A stretch of 64,000 nt of DNA from Galbibacter kalidii (GCF_026241135.1 NZ_JAPFGA010000009.1:105997-169996); one strand, 5' to 3'; positions 35,083 through 45,042 are shown, counted from the first letter of the stretch. Numbers and translations are program-made. The notes: a model not told the origin generated them from the sequence alone.

Positions 35083-38000
35083 ATGTCAAAAATTAAACTT
35101 TTTGGTATTGTACTATTCTTCGGATTATTACAATCAGCCTGGGCACAAACAAAGACAGTTACCGGTATGGTAGTTGATCAAGAGGGAGCTCCGATTCCCG
35201 GTGCGAATGTGCTGATTAAAGGTACTGCGCAGGGTACAAGCACTGATTTTGATGGAAATTACACCATTAATAGTATAAATGAAGATGCAATTTTGGTGTT
35301 TTCATTTGTCGGTTTTGTATCGAAAGAAGTAGCTGTTACAGGAAAATCAACAATCGATGTGGTATTGGAAGAGGATTTTGAACAGCTTGGTGAAGTAGTG
35401 GTCGTTGCTTATGGAACATCCACTAAAAAGGATTTAACAGGAGCTGTTGGGATTGTAAAATCTGACGATATCAATAGTTTTCCTGCAAACAATGTCGAAC
35501 AAGCACTTCAGGGTAAGACCAGTGGTGTTCAGGTAACACAAAATTCGGGGGCTCCGGGAGCATCGGTTTCTGTAAGTATACGGGGAACAGGTTCATTTGG
35601 GAATACTGCACCTTTATATGTTGTTGATGGGTTTCCTACTCAGGATATTTCGTTTTTAAACCCAAACGATATTCAAACCATATCAGTATTGAAAGATGCT
35701 TCAGCATCTGCTCTATATGGTGTGAGGGCAAGTAATGGGGTGGTCATCATCCAGACAAAAGAAGGTACACCAAACAAACTATCGGTATCTGTAGATTCGT
35801 GGACAGGAATACGAACTGCACCAAAAAATATTGATGTTTTAAATGCTCAACAATTTGCCGAGTTTGCTTCAGAATTGGGAACTTCCCAAGGCAAAGAAAT
35901 TATGGATGAATGGAGCAACCCAAATGCCTTGACCAATGTAAATTGGCAAGACTATGCTTTTAATGATGCTTTCAGAATGGGGCATAGTGTAAGCGTGTTG
36001 GGAGGAAGTGATAAGTTAAGAGCTGCATTTTCTGCCGGGCTTCTGGAAGAAGATGGGGTTGTGGTCGCTTCTTCTTTTAAAAGGTATAATGTCGGCATGA
36101 ATGTTAGTTATGATCTGTCTGAAAAATTCAGGGCAAAAGCAAATCTTAAATATACATATAGTGAAAGCTACCAAAATCTGGGACAAGGATACTACAATTT
36201 GAACAAAGTGTTTGCCAATGTGCCTTATTTGGATGATAGAACAGGAACTAACCTGCCGTATGACGGACAAGGAAATTATGGGGCATTTACAGATTCAGGT
36301 TTGATCAGTCAGAGTGTGAATGTACTTGCTCAGGCTCTTCAGCAAGACAATGACAATTCAAGAAATGTTGTTTTGGGTAATTTTAGTGTGGAATATGATT
36401 TTATAAAGGATTTTACCGCTAAAGTGAATTTCGGGTTCAATTCTCAAAACTTCGCCGGATGGAATTTTGTTCCAACTTTCGATAGGGGGAGCAGTAACAA
36501 TGATCAAAACCCAACTGCACAATACAATATCAGTCAAAACACCTCCAACGAATATGTTTTGGAAGGACTCTTAGAGTACAACAAAGAAATAGGAAAACAT
36601 ACTGTTGGTGTTTTGGTAGGGGCTTCATCACAACAGAATAAATACAAAAATGTGTTTGTAGACAGTAGGGGGTTTTTGAATAACGATATCAGAGATCTTT
36701 CTCAAGCCGAAACGATTTCAGACCAATCTGGTACATGGGGGACAAGTACGCTGGCGAGTACTTTTGCGAGATTGAATTACAATTTTGATCAGAAATATTA
36801 TATAACGGCAACGGTGCGAAGAGATGGAAACGGAGATAGATTTGGGAAAAACAATTTATATGGAGTGTTCCCGTCTTTTGCATTGGGTTGGAACATAGAC
36901 GAAGAAAGTTTTATGCAGGACAGTCCGTTTGATGTTTTAAAACTCCGTGGAAGCTGGGGAGAAACCGGATCGTTCTTAGGAATCGCTCCTTTTCAATACT
37001 TAGCCTATTATAACAATGGATCTGCTGCCGACGATGCAGGATATGTGTTTGGAAATACACCTGTGCAAGGAGTACAGCCTGTTTCTTTGGCAAACCCGGA
37101 TTTAAAATGGGAAACCCAAGTGCAAACAGATATAGGGGTAGAAGGGGAGTTGTTGGACAGGCACTTGTATTTCACGGCCGATTGGTTTAGAAGAGAAGCG
37201 AAAGACTTTTTGATCGACCTGCCTATTCCTTCACAAACAGGATTTACATCCAAAGCAGTTAATGGAGGAAACGTAGTAAATCAAGGATGGGAGCTTTTGG
37301 TAGGCTACAGAAAAATGGAAGGCGATTTCAAGTGGGATGTCTCTGCAAATTTTACCACAGTTGATAACGAGGTGACAGCATTAGTAGAAGACTTGGAATA
37401 TAAAACAGAATCGTTTGAGTTCGTTCCTGATTTTGTCGATGATTGGTTAGGCTTTACCCGATCTTATGTAGGAGGTAATGTAGGAACGTTCTACGGATAC
37501 AGGGTAGATGGGATTTTTCAAACCCAAGCAGAAATTGATGCTTTGAACAGTAGCGCTCCGGAAGGGGTATATCAATCTGCTGAAACAGCGCCCGGAGATA
37601 GGAAGTTTAAAGACCTTAACGGAGATGGTGTTGTTAACGGGGATGACAGAGAGGTGATAGGAAGTCCGATTCCCGATTTTTATGGAGGTTTGAATTTCAC
37701 CGGTAGTTATAAAAACTTTGAGTTGATGCTCGACTTTTATGGGACTTATGGGAATGAGATTCTAAATTTCGTAAGGAACGAACTGGAAAGAGCCGGCGGT
37801 TATGGTCTAGATAATGCCTATACCAATATCGGGGTAGATTATTACAACAACAGATGGACTCCGGAAAATCCTTCAAGTACTTATGCCAGAGCTGTAGTAT
37901 CCGATCCTAATAAAAACAATAGGGTTTCAGACCATTTTGTGGAAGATGGTTCTTATTTAAGGTTGAGAAATCTTAGGATAGGATACAATTTGCCATCTAC

Positions 38001-38208
38001 TGTTGTTGATGCTATCGGCATGAGTTCAGCAAAAATTTATGTAAGCGGACAGAACCTGATCACTTGGACGGATTATAGTGGATGGGATCCGGAAATTGGT
38101 CAAGTAGCCGATGTTAACGGAAACTCCAGTGTACAGACCAGGGGAGTAGACTTTGGAGCATATCCAATTACAAAATCATTCACCTTAGGTGTTAATTTAC
38201 AATTTTAA
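35083..38208 (+). CDS. SusC-like TonB-dependent receptor (second system)
   Basis: 1041 residues. Signal peptide (SAWAQ, cleavage about residue 22), carboxypeptidase-like domain (VTGMVVDQEGAPIPGANVLIKGT, DFDGNYTI), TonB-box-like LGEVVVVAYGTSTKKDLTG, plug (ALQGKTSGVQV to GVRASNGVVIIQTKEG), beta-barrel and C-terminal GVNLQF. It shares the fold but not close sequence with the arabinan SusC, so it imports a different ligand. It is followed after 11 bases by its SusD. No polysaccharide-degrading enzyme is attached, so the substrate cannot be inferred. Confidence 0.95.
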   Translation: MSKIKLFGIVLFFGLLQSAWAQTKTVTGMVVDQEGAPIPGANVLIKGTAQGTSTDFDGNYTINSINEDAILVFSFVGFVSKEVAVTGKSTIDVVLEEDFEQLGEVVVVAYGTSTKKDLTGAVGIVKSDDINSFPANNVEQALQGKTSGVQVTQNSGAPGASVSVSIRGTGSFGNTAPLYVVDGFPTQDISFLNPNDIQTISVLKDASASALYGVRASNGVVIIQTKEGTPNKLSVSVDSWTGIRTAPKNIDVLNAQQFAEFASELGTSQGKEIMDEWSNPNALTNVNWQDYAFNDAFRMGHSVSVLGGSDKLRAAFSAGLLEEDGVVVASSFKRYNVGMNVSYDLSEKFRAKANLKYTYSESYQNLGQGYYNLNKVFANVPYLDDRTGTNLPYDGQGNYGAFTDSGLISQSVNVLAQALQQDNDNSRNVVLGNFSVEYDFIKDFTAKVNFGFNSQNFAGWNFVPTFDRGSSNNDQNPTAQYNISQNTSNEYVLEGLLEYNKEIGKHTVGVLVGASSQQNKYKNVFVDSRGFLNNDIRDLSQAETISDQSGTWGTSTLASTFARLNYNFDQKYYITATVRRDGNGDRFGKNNLYGVFPSFALGWNIDEESFMQDSPFDVLKLRGSWGETGSFLGIAPFQYLAYYNNGSAADDAGYVFGNTPVQGVQPVSLANPDLKWETQVQTDIGVEGELLDRHLYFTADWFRREAKDFLIDLPIPSQTGFTSKAVNGGNVVNQGWELLVGYRKMEGDFKWDVSANFTTVDNEVTALVEDLEYKTESFEFVPDFVDDWLGFTRSYVGGNVGTFYGYRVDGIFQTQAEIDALNSSAPEGVYQSAETAPGDRKFKDLNGDGVVNGDDREVIGSPIPDFYGGLNFTGSYKNFELMLDFYGTYGNEILNFVRNELERAGGYGLDNAYTNIGVDYYNNRWTPENPSSTYARAVVSDPNKNNRVSDHFVEDGSYLRLRNLRIGYNLPSTVVDAIGMSSAKIYVSGQNLITWTDYSGWDPEIGQVADVNGNSSVQTRGVDFGAYPITKSFTLGVNLQF

Positions 38209-38219
38209 AAAACAGAGTC

Positions 38220-39767
38220 ATGTATATAAAAAGTAAAAAAAGAAATATAATCAGAATGCTAATGGCAGGGTTTATCCTGTGTCTTTCTGGTTGTTCTGAA
38301 GAATTTTTGCAAGATCAAAAATATGATGGCTTAAGTGACGAAGTTATTTTTTCATCAGAAGAAACAGCTGTTGCATCAGTAACAGGAGTATATGATACTT
38401 TTCAAGGGAGTCCGATAGAATATTTGACAAAAGCGGTATTCTATCCTGCAAACTTCTTAACACAGGATTTTCTAAATATAGGAGCTGATACCTTCTTTCA
38501 GACTTTTGAAATTCCAACAACCTTTCCTGCATTCAATAATATGTGGATTCAAAACTATAAAGGTATAGGAAGGGCCAATACAGCTTTAGATAATCTTTTA
38601 CCAGCTGTTGAAAGAGGTGATATAGATGCCGAACTTGGAAACAGGCTTATGGGGGAATGTTATGCTATAAGGGGTATTTTGTACAGCTTGTTGGCTTCAA
38701 ATTTTGGTGGCGTTCCCATTGTTGTGGAACCGGCAGGAGGAAATGTTGATGCATTTGCCCCTAGAAATACTCAAGATGAAGTGTTCCAGCAAATAGTTTT
38801 GGATATGCAAGAGGCTGTAAAAGTCTTACCATGGAGCTATGATGCTGAAAATTTAGGTCGTGTTACCAAAGGAACTGCCTATGCTTATATGGGAAGTGCC
38901 TATATGTGGTTAGGGGAATATGAAAAAGCTATCGAGGCTTTTGAAGCCTTGGAAGGTCATTATACTTTGGAAGAAGAGTTTTTGGACATTTTCGCATACG
39001 ATAATCAGAATGGGAAAGAATCTATTTTTGAAATTCAGTTGTATGATAGTGAAGGTGACCTTGGTTGGGGACATACCGATAATGTAACTTTCCTTCAATC
39101 GTTTACCATGCCCAATGAAATTGCCAATGGAGGTGGTTATTCTGCGGCAGCTAAAGCATTGTACGATTCTTTTGAAAGTGGGGATGAAAGAAAATTGGCC
39201 ACGGTGATCGGCCCTGGAGATGAACATCCCGATCCATTGATCAATATATCGGATTATCCAAACATTCAAGAGAATTTCGGCGGGATTAATACATGCGGGA
39301 CTATCGATGAACCTTGGTTGGGAATCGACGGCTTACCGGGAAGAGAAGGGTATTATGGTGTGAAAACCTGGAGAAACCCTACGGTTGATGGATGGTCAGG
39401 ACCTAACATTTTTGGAGGTAGAAACCTTATTTTTATGAGATATGGGGAAGTGCTGTTGAGTTTGGCTGAATGTTACCATAGATTAGGCGACAACGCCACA
39501 GCGATGGATTATGTGATGCAGGTAAGAAATAGAGCAGGATTGACCGATGAGCCTAGCGGGAATATGATAGATGTCATTATCGATGAATACAGACACGAAC
39601 TCGTGGGTGAATTTTCTTTATGGTGGTTGTTCAGAAGAACTGGAGAACATGAAAGATATTTGCAAGAGGAGTTTGGAGTAACAGTACCTAGTGGAAGGGA
39701 TTTAATGCCCATTCCGCAAGAGCAAATTGATATTAACCCGAATTTGACACAAAATCCCGGATATTAA
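38220..39767 (+). CDS. SusD/RagB-family lipoprotein (second system)
   Basis: 515 residues, lipobox CLSGC (about Cys25) after an unusually basic n-region (MYIKSKKRNIIR). SusD features: an N-terminal SSEETAVASVTGVYDTFQG helix, GECYAIRGILYSLLASNFGGVPIV, GRVTKGTAYAYMGSAYMWLGEYEKAIEAFEAL (TPR), and the C-terminal DEYRHELVGEFSLWWLFRRTGEHERY with PIPQEQIDINPNLTQNPGY. Partner of the preceding SusC. A strong terminator follows, so the third gene is probably transcribed by read-through or its own promoter. Confidence 0.95.
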   Translation: MYIKSKKRNIIRMLMAGFILCLSGCSEEFLQDQKYDGLSDEVIFSSEETAVASVTGVYDTFQGSPIEYLTKAVFYPANFLTQDFLNIGADTFFQTFEIPTTFPAFNNMWIQNYKGIGRANTALDNLLPAVERGDIDAELGNRLMGECYAIRGILYSLLASNFGGVPIVVEPAGGNVDAFAPRNTQDEVFQQIVLDMQEAVKVLPWSYDAENLGRVTKGTAYAYMGSAYMWLGEYEKAIEAFEALEGHYTLEEEFLDIFAYDNQNGKESIFEIQLYDSEGDLGWGHTDNVTFLQSFTMPNEIANGGGYSAAAKALYDSFESGDERKLATVIGPGDEHPDPLINISDYPNIQENFGGINTCGTIDEPWLGIDGLPGREGYYGVKTWRNPTVDGWSGPNIFGGRNLIFMRYGEVLLSLAECYHRLGDNATAMDYVMQVRNRAGLTDEPSGNMIDVIIDEYRHELVGEFSLWWLFRRTGEHERYLQEEFGVTVPSGRDLMPIPQEQIDINPNLTQNPGY

Positions 39768-39784
39768 TTGCAGTTAGTAATTAT

Positions 39785-39820
39785 CAAAAGGGCTTTGAAG
39801 ATCCAAAGCCCTTTTGTGTT
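39785..39820. terminator. terminator after second susD
   Basis: Perfect 13-bp stem CAAAAGGGCTTTG / CAAAGCCCTTTTG with a 6-base loop and TGTTTT tail, 18 bases after the susD stop. Confidence 0.8.
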
Positions 39821-39915
39821 TTATGGATTCAAAAATAAATGGAGGTTTGTTCACTATGGATAAATGTCTTAGTTTTAGTCTTAAGTAAAAGAGATAACTA
39901 ATCAATTCAAATAAT

Positions 39916-40878
39916 ATGAAAAGAAGACAATTTGTAAACGCAACAGCCAAAACCGGCTTGGCATTGTCGTTTCTGGGTGTTATGGCTTGTAAAGAGCAAA
40001 AAAGGAAAACTACAGAAGAAATTGTAGCTGATATTGAAGCCGATGCCCCCTTGTTTTTTAAACTTTCACTAGCACAGTGGTCATTGCACAGAGCGTTGAA
40101 ATCAGGAGCTATGGACAATCTGGATTTTGCAGCGAAAGCCAAGAATTTGGGATGCGAAGGTCTGGAATATGTAAATCAATTTTTTGCTGATAAAGCTGAA
40201 GACAAAGCTTATTTGGACCAAATGAACGATCGCGCCTCTTCTGAAGGTATGGAAAATGTACTGATCATGATCGACGGGGAAGGACAATTGGCTGATCCAG
40301 ATACAAAGAAAAGGATTCAGGCTATAGAAAATCATTACAAATGGGTAGAAGCCGCAAAATATTTGGGATGCCATGCCATTCGTGTGAATTTGGCTGGCGG
40401 AGAAGAGATGGAGGAAGCTTCTAAAGCAGGAGCGGACTCCCTTTCCAAATTGTCTGAGTTTGCTTCACAACACGACATCAATATTTTGGTGGAAAACCAC
40501 GGAGGTTTTTCGTCCAACGGAGCTTGGTTGGGCGGTGTGATGAAAGAAGTGGGATTGGACAATTGTGGGACATTGCCCGATTTTGGTAACTTCTGCATAG
40601 AACACGGACCGGATTATTCATGTCTTAAAGAATACGATCGATATAAAGGGGTAAAAGAGATGCTTCCTTATGCAAAGGCGGTTAGTGCAAAGTCCCATGA
40701 TTTTGATGCTGAAGGAAATGAAACCCATACCGATTACCTCAAAATGATGAAAATGGTTAAAGATTCTGGATACACCGGATTTGTGGGGATTGAGTATGAA
40801 GGAAACGAAGCTTCAGAAGAAAAAGGGATTGAACTTACCAGGGATCTTTTGATAAAAGTAGGAAAAGAATTGGGATGA
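39916..40878 (+). CDS. exported xylose-isomerase-like TIM-barrel protein
   Basis: 320 residues. MKRRQFVNATAKTGLALSFLGVMAC has both a twin-arginine-like start (RRQFV) and a lipobox ending in Cys25, as in many Bacteroidota sugar phosphate isomerase/epimerase proteins (PF01261) exported by Tat. The barrel shows metal-ligand candidates: Glu in NILVENHGG, Asp-Phe-Gly-Asn in TLPDFGNFC, His in AKSHDF and Glu in GIEYEG. Likely an isomerase, epimerase or inositol/keto-sugar acting enzyme in the periplasm; the reaction is not known. It probably works on the substrate of the upstream SusCD pair. Confidence 0.8.
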   Translation: MKRRQFVNATAKTGLALSFLGVMACKEQKRKTTEEIVADIEADAPLFFKLSLAQWSLHRALKSGAMDNLDFAAKAKNLGCEGLEYVNQFFADKAEDKAYLDQMNDRASSEGMENVLIMIDGEGQLADPDTKKRIQAIENHYKWVEAAKYLGCHAIRVNLAGGEEMEEASKAGADSLSKLSEFASQHDINILVENHGGFSSNGAWLGGVMKEVGLDNCGTLPDFGNFCIEHGPDYSCLKEYDRYKGVKEMLPYAKAVSAKSHDFDAEGNETHTDYLKMMKMVKDSGYTGFVGIEYEGNEASEEKGIELTRDLLIKVGKELG

Positions 40879-40931
40879 CCGTTTAAGCGCAGAACATTCG
40901 ATAGCATGGCGTGGGGAGTTCCTCAAAAAAA

Positions 40932-40980
40932 TAGCCTGTATTTTGTCTGTTGAAAATGATAAAATACAGGCTAACTGTTT
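40932..40980. terminator. terminator after TIM-barrel gene
   Basis: 13-bp stem TAGCCTGTATTTT (40932-40944) / AAAATACAGGCTA (40961-40973) with a 16-base loop, then CTGTTTC. It is preceded by an A run, so it could also act leftward. Confidence 0.65.
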
Positions 40981-41012
40981 CATATTCAGTAAAAATGTAG
41001 TATTTTCAGAAT

Positions 41013-41819
41013 ATGATTGTGCCTCTACTACTTGGACTGCCCGTAGTCTTGCTTTTTACGTATTGGGGTTTTAACCTCACAGACCTTGCTTATTCCAGAA
41101 TCTACGGTAAGCCGTTGATTGTTCACGATCATATCTACCTAAAAAAACTGGCACCCGAGGATATTAAGGTCATAGCTTCCAATTTTTCTTTTTACAATAA
41201 ATTAAGCCACCATAAGCAAAAGGTTTTTGGTCACCGGGTGCAGGTATTCATCAGCGATAAGGAATTTATAGGCCTCGGAGGTTTTAAGGTTTCCCGGGAG
41301 GTGAAATTGTTAGTGGCTTCGGTCTCGGTGATGCTGTCCTTCGGAATGCGGACTTATCTCATAAGATCCATAGAAAAAGTAATCATTTATCCAAATTCCT
41401 ATTTTTCAGCGATCAATCAGGAATTTCATTTAGGGGAATTCAATCCTCTGGTGAAGGCCATTGTATTTTCTTGGGAAGATTTTTTAAAGGGTTTGGGGAA
41501 TGAAAAGGACAATATCAACTTAGCGGTTCACGAATTTGCACATGCTATAAATTACAGTGCCTTACATCGAAGTGATTCCAGTTCCTTGTTGTTTTCTGAT
41601 GGAATTAAAAAAATAAAACGCCTGCTCAGTACAAAAAGCTACACAGGGAAAATCAGGGAATCCAATTATTTGAGAAGATATGCATATACGAGTGAGTTTG
41701 AATTCTTTGCGGTATGTTTAGAGCATTTTATTGAAACTCCGGCACAATTCAAAAAGGAATTTCCCGAATTGTTCGAGATTATCAAAAAAATGATGAATTT
41801 TGAAATGACTGAAGTTTAA
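41013..41819 (+). CDS. MtfA-like zinc metallopeptidase (family M90)
   Basis: 268 residues. N-terminal membrane helix (about 2-22), then a soluble domain with the zinc motif HEFAH (His173, Glu174, His177) in NLAVHEFAHAINY and a downstream Glu in EFEFFAVCLEHF as third ligand. E. coli MtfA, the family model, is involved in regulation of the glucose phosphotransferase system through Mlc; Bacteroidota lack that system, so the target here must be different. Membrane anchoring is also unlike MtfA. It stands alone. Confidence 0.8.
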   Translation: MIVPLLLGLPVVLLFTYWGFNLTDLAYSRIYGKPLIVHDHIYLKKLAPEDIKVIASNFSFYNKLSHHKQKVFGHRVQVFISDKEFIGLGGFKVSREVKLLVASVSVMLSFGMRTYLIRSIEKVIIYPNSYFSAINQEFHLGEFNPLVKAIVFSWEDFLKGLGNEKDNINLAVHEFAHAINYSALHRSDSSSLLFSDGIKKIKRLLSTKSYTGKIRESNYLRRYAYTSEFEFFAVCLEHFIETPAQFKKEFPELFEIIKKMMNFEMTEV

Positions 41820-41891
41820 TCACTTTAAGCTTTACTTGTGTTGAATTATACTTTTGGAATTTGATGAGATCTAAAAAACTGCAAATATAGA

Positions 41892-41961
41892 TGTCATACT
41901 AAAGCCTGTCGAAGTATAATTTACTGAAATTCAATATGTCTTCGACAGGCTCAGACTGACA
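41892..41961. repeat. paired TGTCA...GTCGAAG repeat element
   Basis: Left arm TGTCATACTAAAGCCTGTCGAAG and right arm CTTCGACAGGCTCAGACTGACA are inverted copies separated by about 25 bases. It lies between the convergent M90 and ypdA genes. Same family as 19956, 47705 and 56499. Confidence 0.7.
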
Positions 41962-41994
41962 AATCAAATTCACCAACGGCTTTTTAGCCTCAGT

Positions 41995-42966
41995 TCATTT
42001 TTTCACTTTACTTTCAATATCACTAAGAATCATTTTCGCATGAACCCTTGAATTTTCAATAAACCACAGATGCGTGTCCATTCCTCCACAGATAACTCCG
42101 GCCAGGTATAAATCTTTGACATTGGTCTCCATAGTTTCTTCGTTGTATTGCGGATAGAATTTCCCGTCTTCTGATAATTGAATCCCCATTTTTTTCAGAA
42201 AATTAAAATTGGGTTTGTAGCCTGTAAGCGCTAAAACATAATCATTTTCAATGGTTTTTTCGCCTTCATGAGTGTTTAAAACCAAACTGTCGTCTTTGAT
42301 CTCTTTTACCGTTGTATTGAAAAAAGCCTTGACGCTTCCCTCGTCAATCCTATTTTCAATGTCGGGTTTTACCCAATATTTTACGCGAGGACCAATTTCT
42401 GGGCCTCTCACGATCATGGTGACATCGGCTCCTTTTCGGTAGCATTCCAAAGCAGCATCTACGGCAGAATTGCTCGCTCCAATCACAGCCAGTTTTTGCA
42501 TGGAGTAGAAGTGAGGGTCTTTGTAGTAATGTGCAACTTTAGACAAATCTTCACCCGGAACCTCGATAGTATTGGCGATGTCATAAAATCCGGTAGCCAC
42601 AACGACATATTGGGAGGTGTAAGTTTCTTTTTCCGTTTTGATTTTAAAATTCCCGGTTTCTTTTTCAACCGAAAGCACTTTTTCAAAAAGGTTGATATTG
42701 AGCTGGTTTGAAGTAACGATCCTACGATAGTATTCCAGGGCTTCGTTCCTTTTTGGCTTGGCTTCTTTACTGATAAAAGGAATCTCATCGATCTCCAATT
42801 TTTCCGAAGAAGAGAAAAACTGCATGTTCATGGGGTAGTTGAAAAGGGAATTTACAATGGGACCTTTTTCAATGATCAAATAATCAATTCCTTTCTTCTT
42901 GGCTTCCAAACCACAGGCTATGCCTATGGGACCTCCTCCAATAATGATTAAATCTATGTGTTGCAT
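41995..42966 (-). CDS. ypdA: YpdA-family thioredoxin-reductase-like oxidoreductase
   Basis: 323-residue flavoprotein with two Rossmann folds: LIIIGGGPIGIACGLEAKKKG (FAD) at the N-terminus and KLAVIGASNSAVDAALECYRKGADVT (NADPH) at about 160. It lacks the CxxC of thioredoxin reductase, which together with KGPIVNSLFNYPMNMQFFSSSEKLEI identifies the YpdA family. In Firmicutes YpdA reduces bacillithiol disulfide; bacillithiol is also made by many Bacteroidota. Its start codon overlaps the rpe stop by one base (TAATG), so the two are translationally coupled. Confidence 0.9.
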   Translation of the reverse strand: MQHIDLIIIGGGPIGIACGLEAKKKGIDYLIIEKGPIVNSLFNYPMNMQFFSSSEKLEIDEIPFISKEAKPKRNEALEYYRRIVTSNQLNINLFEKVLSVEKETGNFKIKTEKETYTSQYVVVATGFYDIANTIEVPGEDLSKVAHYYKDPHFYSMQKLAVIGASNSAVDAALECYRKGADVTMIVRGPEIGPRVKYWVKPDIENRIDEGSVKAFFNTTVKEIKDDSLVLNTHEGEKTIENDYVLALTGYKPNFNFLKKMGIQLSEDGKFYPQYNEETMETNVKDLYLAGVICGGMDTHLWFIENSRVHAKMILSDIESKVKK

Positions 42967-43625
42967 TAAGAAATCGTGTCTTTTAATTCTTTGATGGTCG
43001 TTAACTGATCTTTACTGCTGAAAACAAAACTTCCGGCTACCAAAACATCAGCACCTGCATCAGTTAGTTTTTTTGCATTGTCGATGTTTACACCACCGTC
43101 TATTTCAATAAGTGTAGAAGCATTGTTTTTGACGATGATCTCTTTCAGTTGTTTGACCTTTTTATAAGTGTTGTCGATAAAACTTTGTCCGCCAAAACCA
43201 GGGTTTACACTCATGATCAAGGCGATGTCAACATCTTTGATAACATCTTCCAAAACGTTGACAGGGGTATGCGGATTGAGGGCGACACCGGCTTTCATGC
43301 CTTCAGCTTTTATGGCTTGCAAAGTGCGGTGCAGATGCGTACAAGCTTCATAATGAACCGTTAGATGGTGAACGCCCAGATCGGCAAATGCTTTTATATA
43401 CCTGTCAGGGTCAACGATCATCAAATGAGTATCCAGTATTTTGTTGGCATGTTTAGCGATTGCTTTTATAACCGGCATTCCAAACGAAATATTCGGCACA
43501 AAAACACCGTCCATCACATCGAGGTGAAACCAGTCGGCTTCACTGTTGTTCACCATTTCGATATCGCGCTGTAAATTGGCAAAATCTGCTGCTAAAAGTG
43601 ATGGGGCTACTATTTTTTTACTCAT
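42966..43625 (-). CDS. rpe: ribulose-phosphate 3-epimerase
   Basis: 219-residue TIM-barrel enzyme of the pentose phosphate pathway interconverting D-ribulose 5-phosphate and D-xylulose 5-phosphate. Diagnostic blocks: APSLLAADFANL, DWFHLDVMDGVFVPNISFG (metal His/Asp), DTHLMI, LIMSVNPGFGGQSFI and IEIDGGVNIDN with the catalytic Asp, and a C-terminal DVLVAGSFVF phosphate site. Length is typical. It also links to the arabinose pathway, because AraD delivers D-xylulose 5-phosphate, but it is not inside that locus. Confidence 0.96.
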   Translation of the reverse strand: MSKKIVAPSLLAADFANLQRDIEMVNNSEADWFHLDVMDGVFVPNISFGMPVIKAIAKHANKILDTHLMIVDPDRYIKAFADLGVHHLTVHYEACTHLHRTLQAIKAEGMKAGVALNPHTPVNVLEDVIKDVDIALIMSVNPGFGGQSFIDNTYKKVKQLKEIIVKNNASTLIEIDGGVNIDNAKKLTDAGADVLVAGSFVFSSKDQLTTIKELKDTIS

Positions 43626-43752
43626 ATCGTGCTGCTATATAATTAAACTGTGTTGATTCACGGTTTTTATATGAAAAGTAGCTCATAAAGCGGCATAAAC
43701 TTTTCAGTTATAATAACAAAATTAAAAATAAGAATAAACTTTGATTAATCAA

Positions 43753-44952
43753 CTAACTAGTTATTTTATATACGGTGTAGTTTTTAGAGCTTTCCTTGAT
43801 GTCTGTTTTAATAGACTTTTTTTTCATTCCAAATAGAAACCTCATTGTATTGTATGGGCGAATGAACAAATGATAGGTTGTGACGATAATAGAGAAGCAT
43901 ACGATTATTAAAAATAAAAGCTTTAATGAAACTTCATCTTTAGTGCCAACTACATAATAAGCAATAATAACAATTACAGTCTGATGTAAAATATAAAATG
44001 GATATACTGCTGTATTCATGTAATTGAGTATTCTACTGCTTTTGTTTAAATATCTTTTTCCATATCCCAAGCTGGCAAATACCCACATCCAAGAGTTAAA
44101 ATTCACTAGGCTAATAAAAAAATAGGTTTGAGGTTTTTCAATCCAATTCTCCCAAACATCAAAAGGTTCCCAACCATTCCATCGTAAGGCGTTAATTAAC
44201 AGGATAGACAGAAATGCCAAACTTAAAAATAGATGCCGTTTTGATTGAAGTAATTCCATTACATGTTGAAATTTTAAGAATAGTAGGCCAGCAATAATAA
44301 AGAATATGAAAAATGAATGTCTTGCTGTATCATTTATTAAATCGTATGTGGTTTCATAATGAACAGATAAAAATGTATAGGGAAGGATGGCTATAAAAAC
44401 GAAAATAAATACTGAAATAGGCCTTCGGAAAAAAGAACTTAAGGTTTTTGTAAACTTATTATTTTTCTGCAAAGCATAAAATAATGGGATGGACAATATA
44501 TTGTAACAAAATAAATAGGGGATGAACCATAAATGTAACCAATGGAAGTTTCCATTAGGCCACCATTTAAATTCTAAAAACGACTGATAAAATTCAAAAT
44601 AACTTTGGTCAATTCCTTCTAATTTTCGTTCAAAATATATTTGAGGAGCTACAAGAATAAAAGTCCAAATAATTGTTGGGATTATCAAACGTTTAAATCT
44701 CTGAATTGTAAATACTTTCCAGTTTAATCGTTTCATAAGAATATAAGAGATATATCCAGAAACAAAGAATAATAAAGGCATTCTAAAAGATGCCATCCAA
44801 TAATTAATTTCCAATAGGAGATTACTCGTCTGGGAATTTTTGATATGCCATCCCCATTCTGCGACAAAAACCATAAAAACATGATAAACGAACATCATTA
44901 AAATGGCTAGTACTCTTAATGAATCAATGTAATAATATCTAGTTGTTTTCAT
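43753..44952 (-). CDS. acyltransferase family 3 membrane protein
   Basis: 399 residues with about ten hydrophobic helices. YIDSLRVLAILMMFVYHVFM with the conserved His and RMPLLFFVSGYISYIL are the hallmarks of PF01757 acyltransferases, which transfer acetyl or other acyl groups to sugars, lipids or antibiotics at the membrane. No extra domain. It is followed (upstream in transcription) by a LytTR regulator gene in the same direction, 90 bases away. The acceptor is unknown. Confidence 0.85.
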   Translation of the reverse strand: MKTTRYYYIDSLRVLAILMMFVYHVFMVFVAEWGWHIKNSQTSNLLLEINYWMASFRMPLLFFVSGYISYILMKRLNWKVFTIQRFKRLIIPTIIWTFILVAPQIYFERKLEGIDQSYFEFYQSFLEFKWWPNGNFHWLHLWFIPYLFCYNILSIPLFYALQKNNKFTKTLSSFFRRPISVFIFVFIAILPYTFLSVHYETTYDLINDTARHSFFIFFIIAGLLFLKFQHVMELLQSKRHLFLSLAFLSILLINALRWNGWEPFDVWENWIEKPQTYFFISLVNFNSWMWVFASLGYGKRYLNKSSRILNYMNTAVYPFYILHQTVIVIIAYYVVGTKDEVSLKLLFLIIVCFSIIVTTYHLFIRPYNTMRFLFGMKKKSIKTDIKESSKNYTVYKITS

Positions 44953-45042
44953 TCCTTATTTTTGGCGAAGATAAGTTCATGAAAATTGACAACGTAGAGT
45001 TTGTGATGGTTGACAAACTTTTGTGATGGTTGACAAGGCCTG

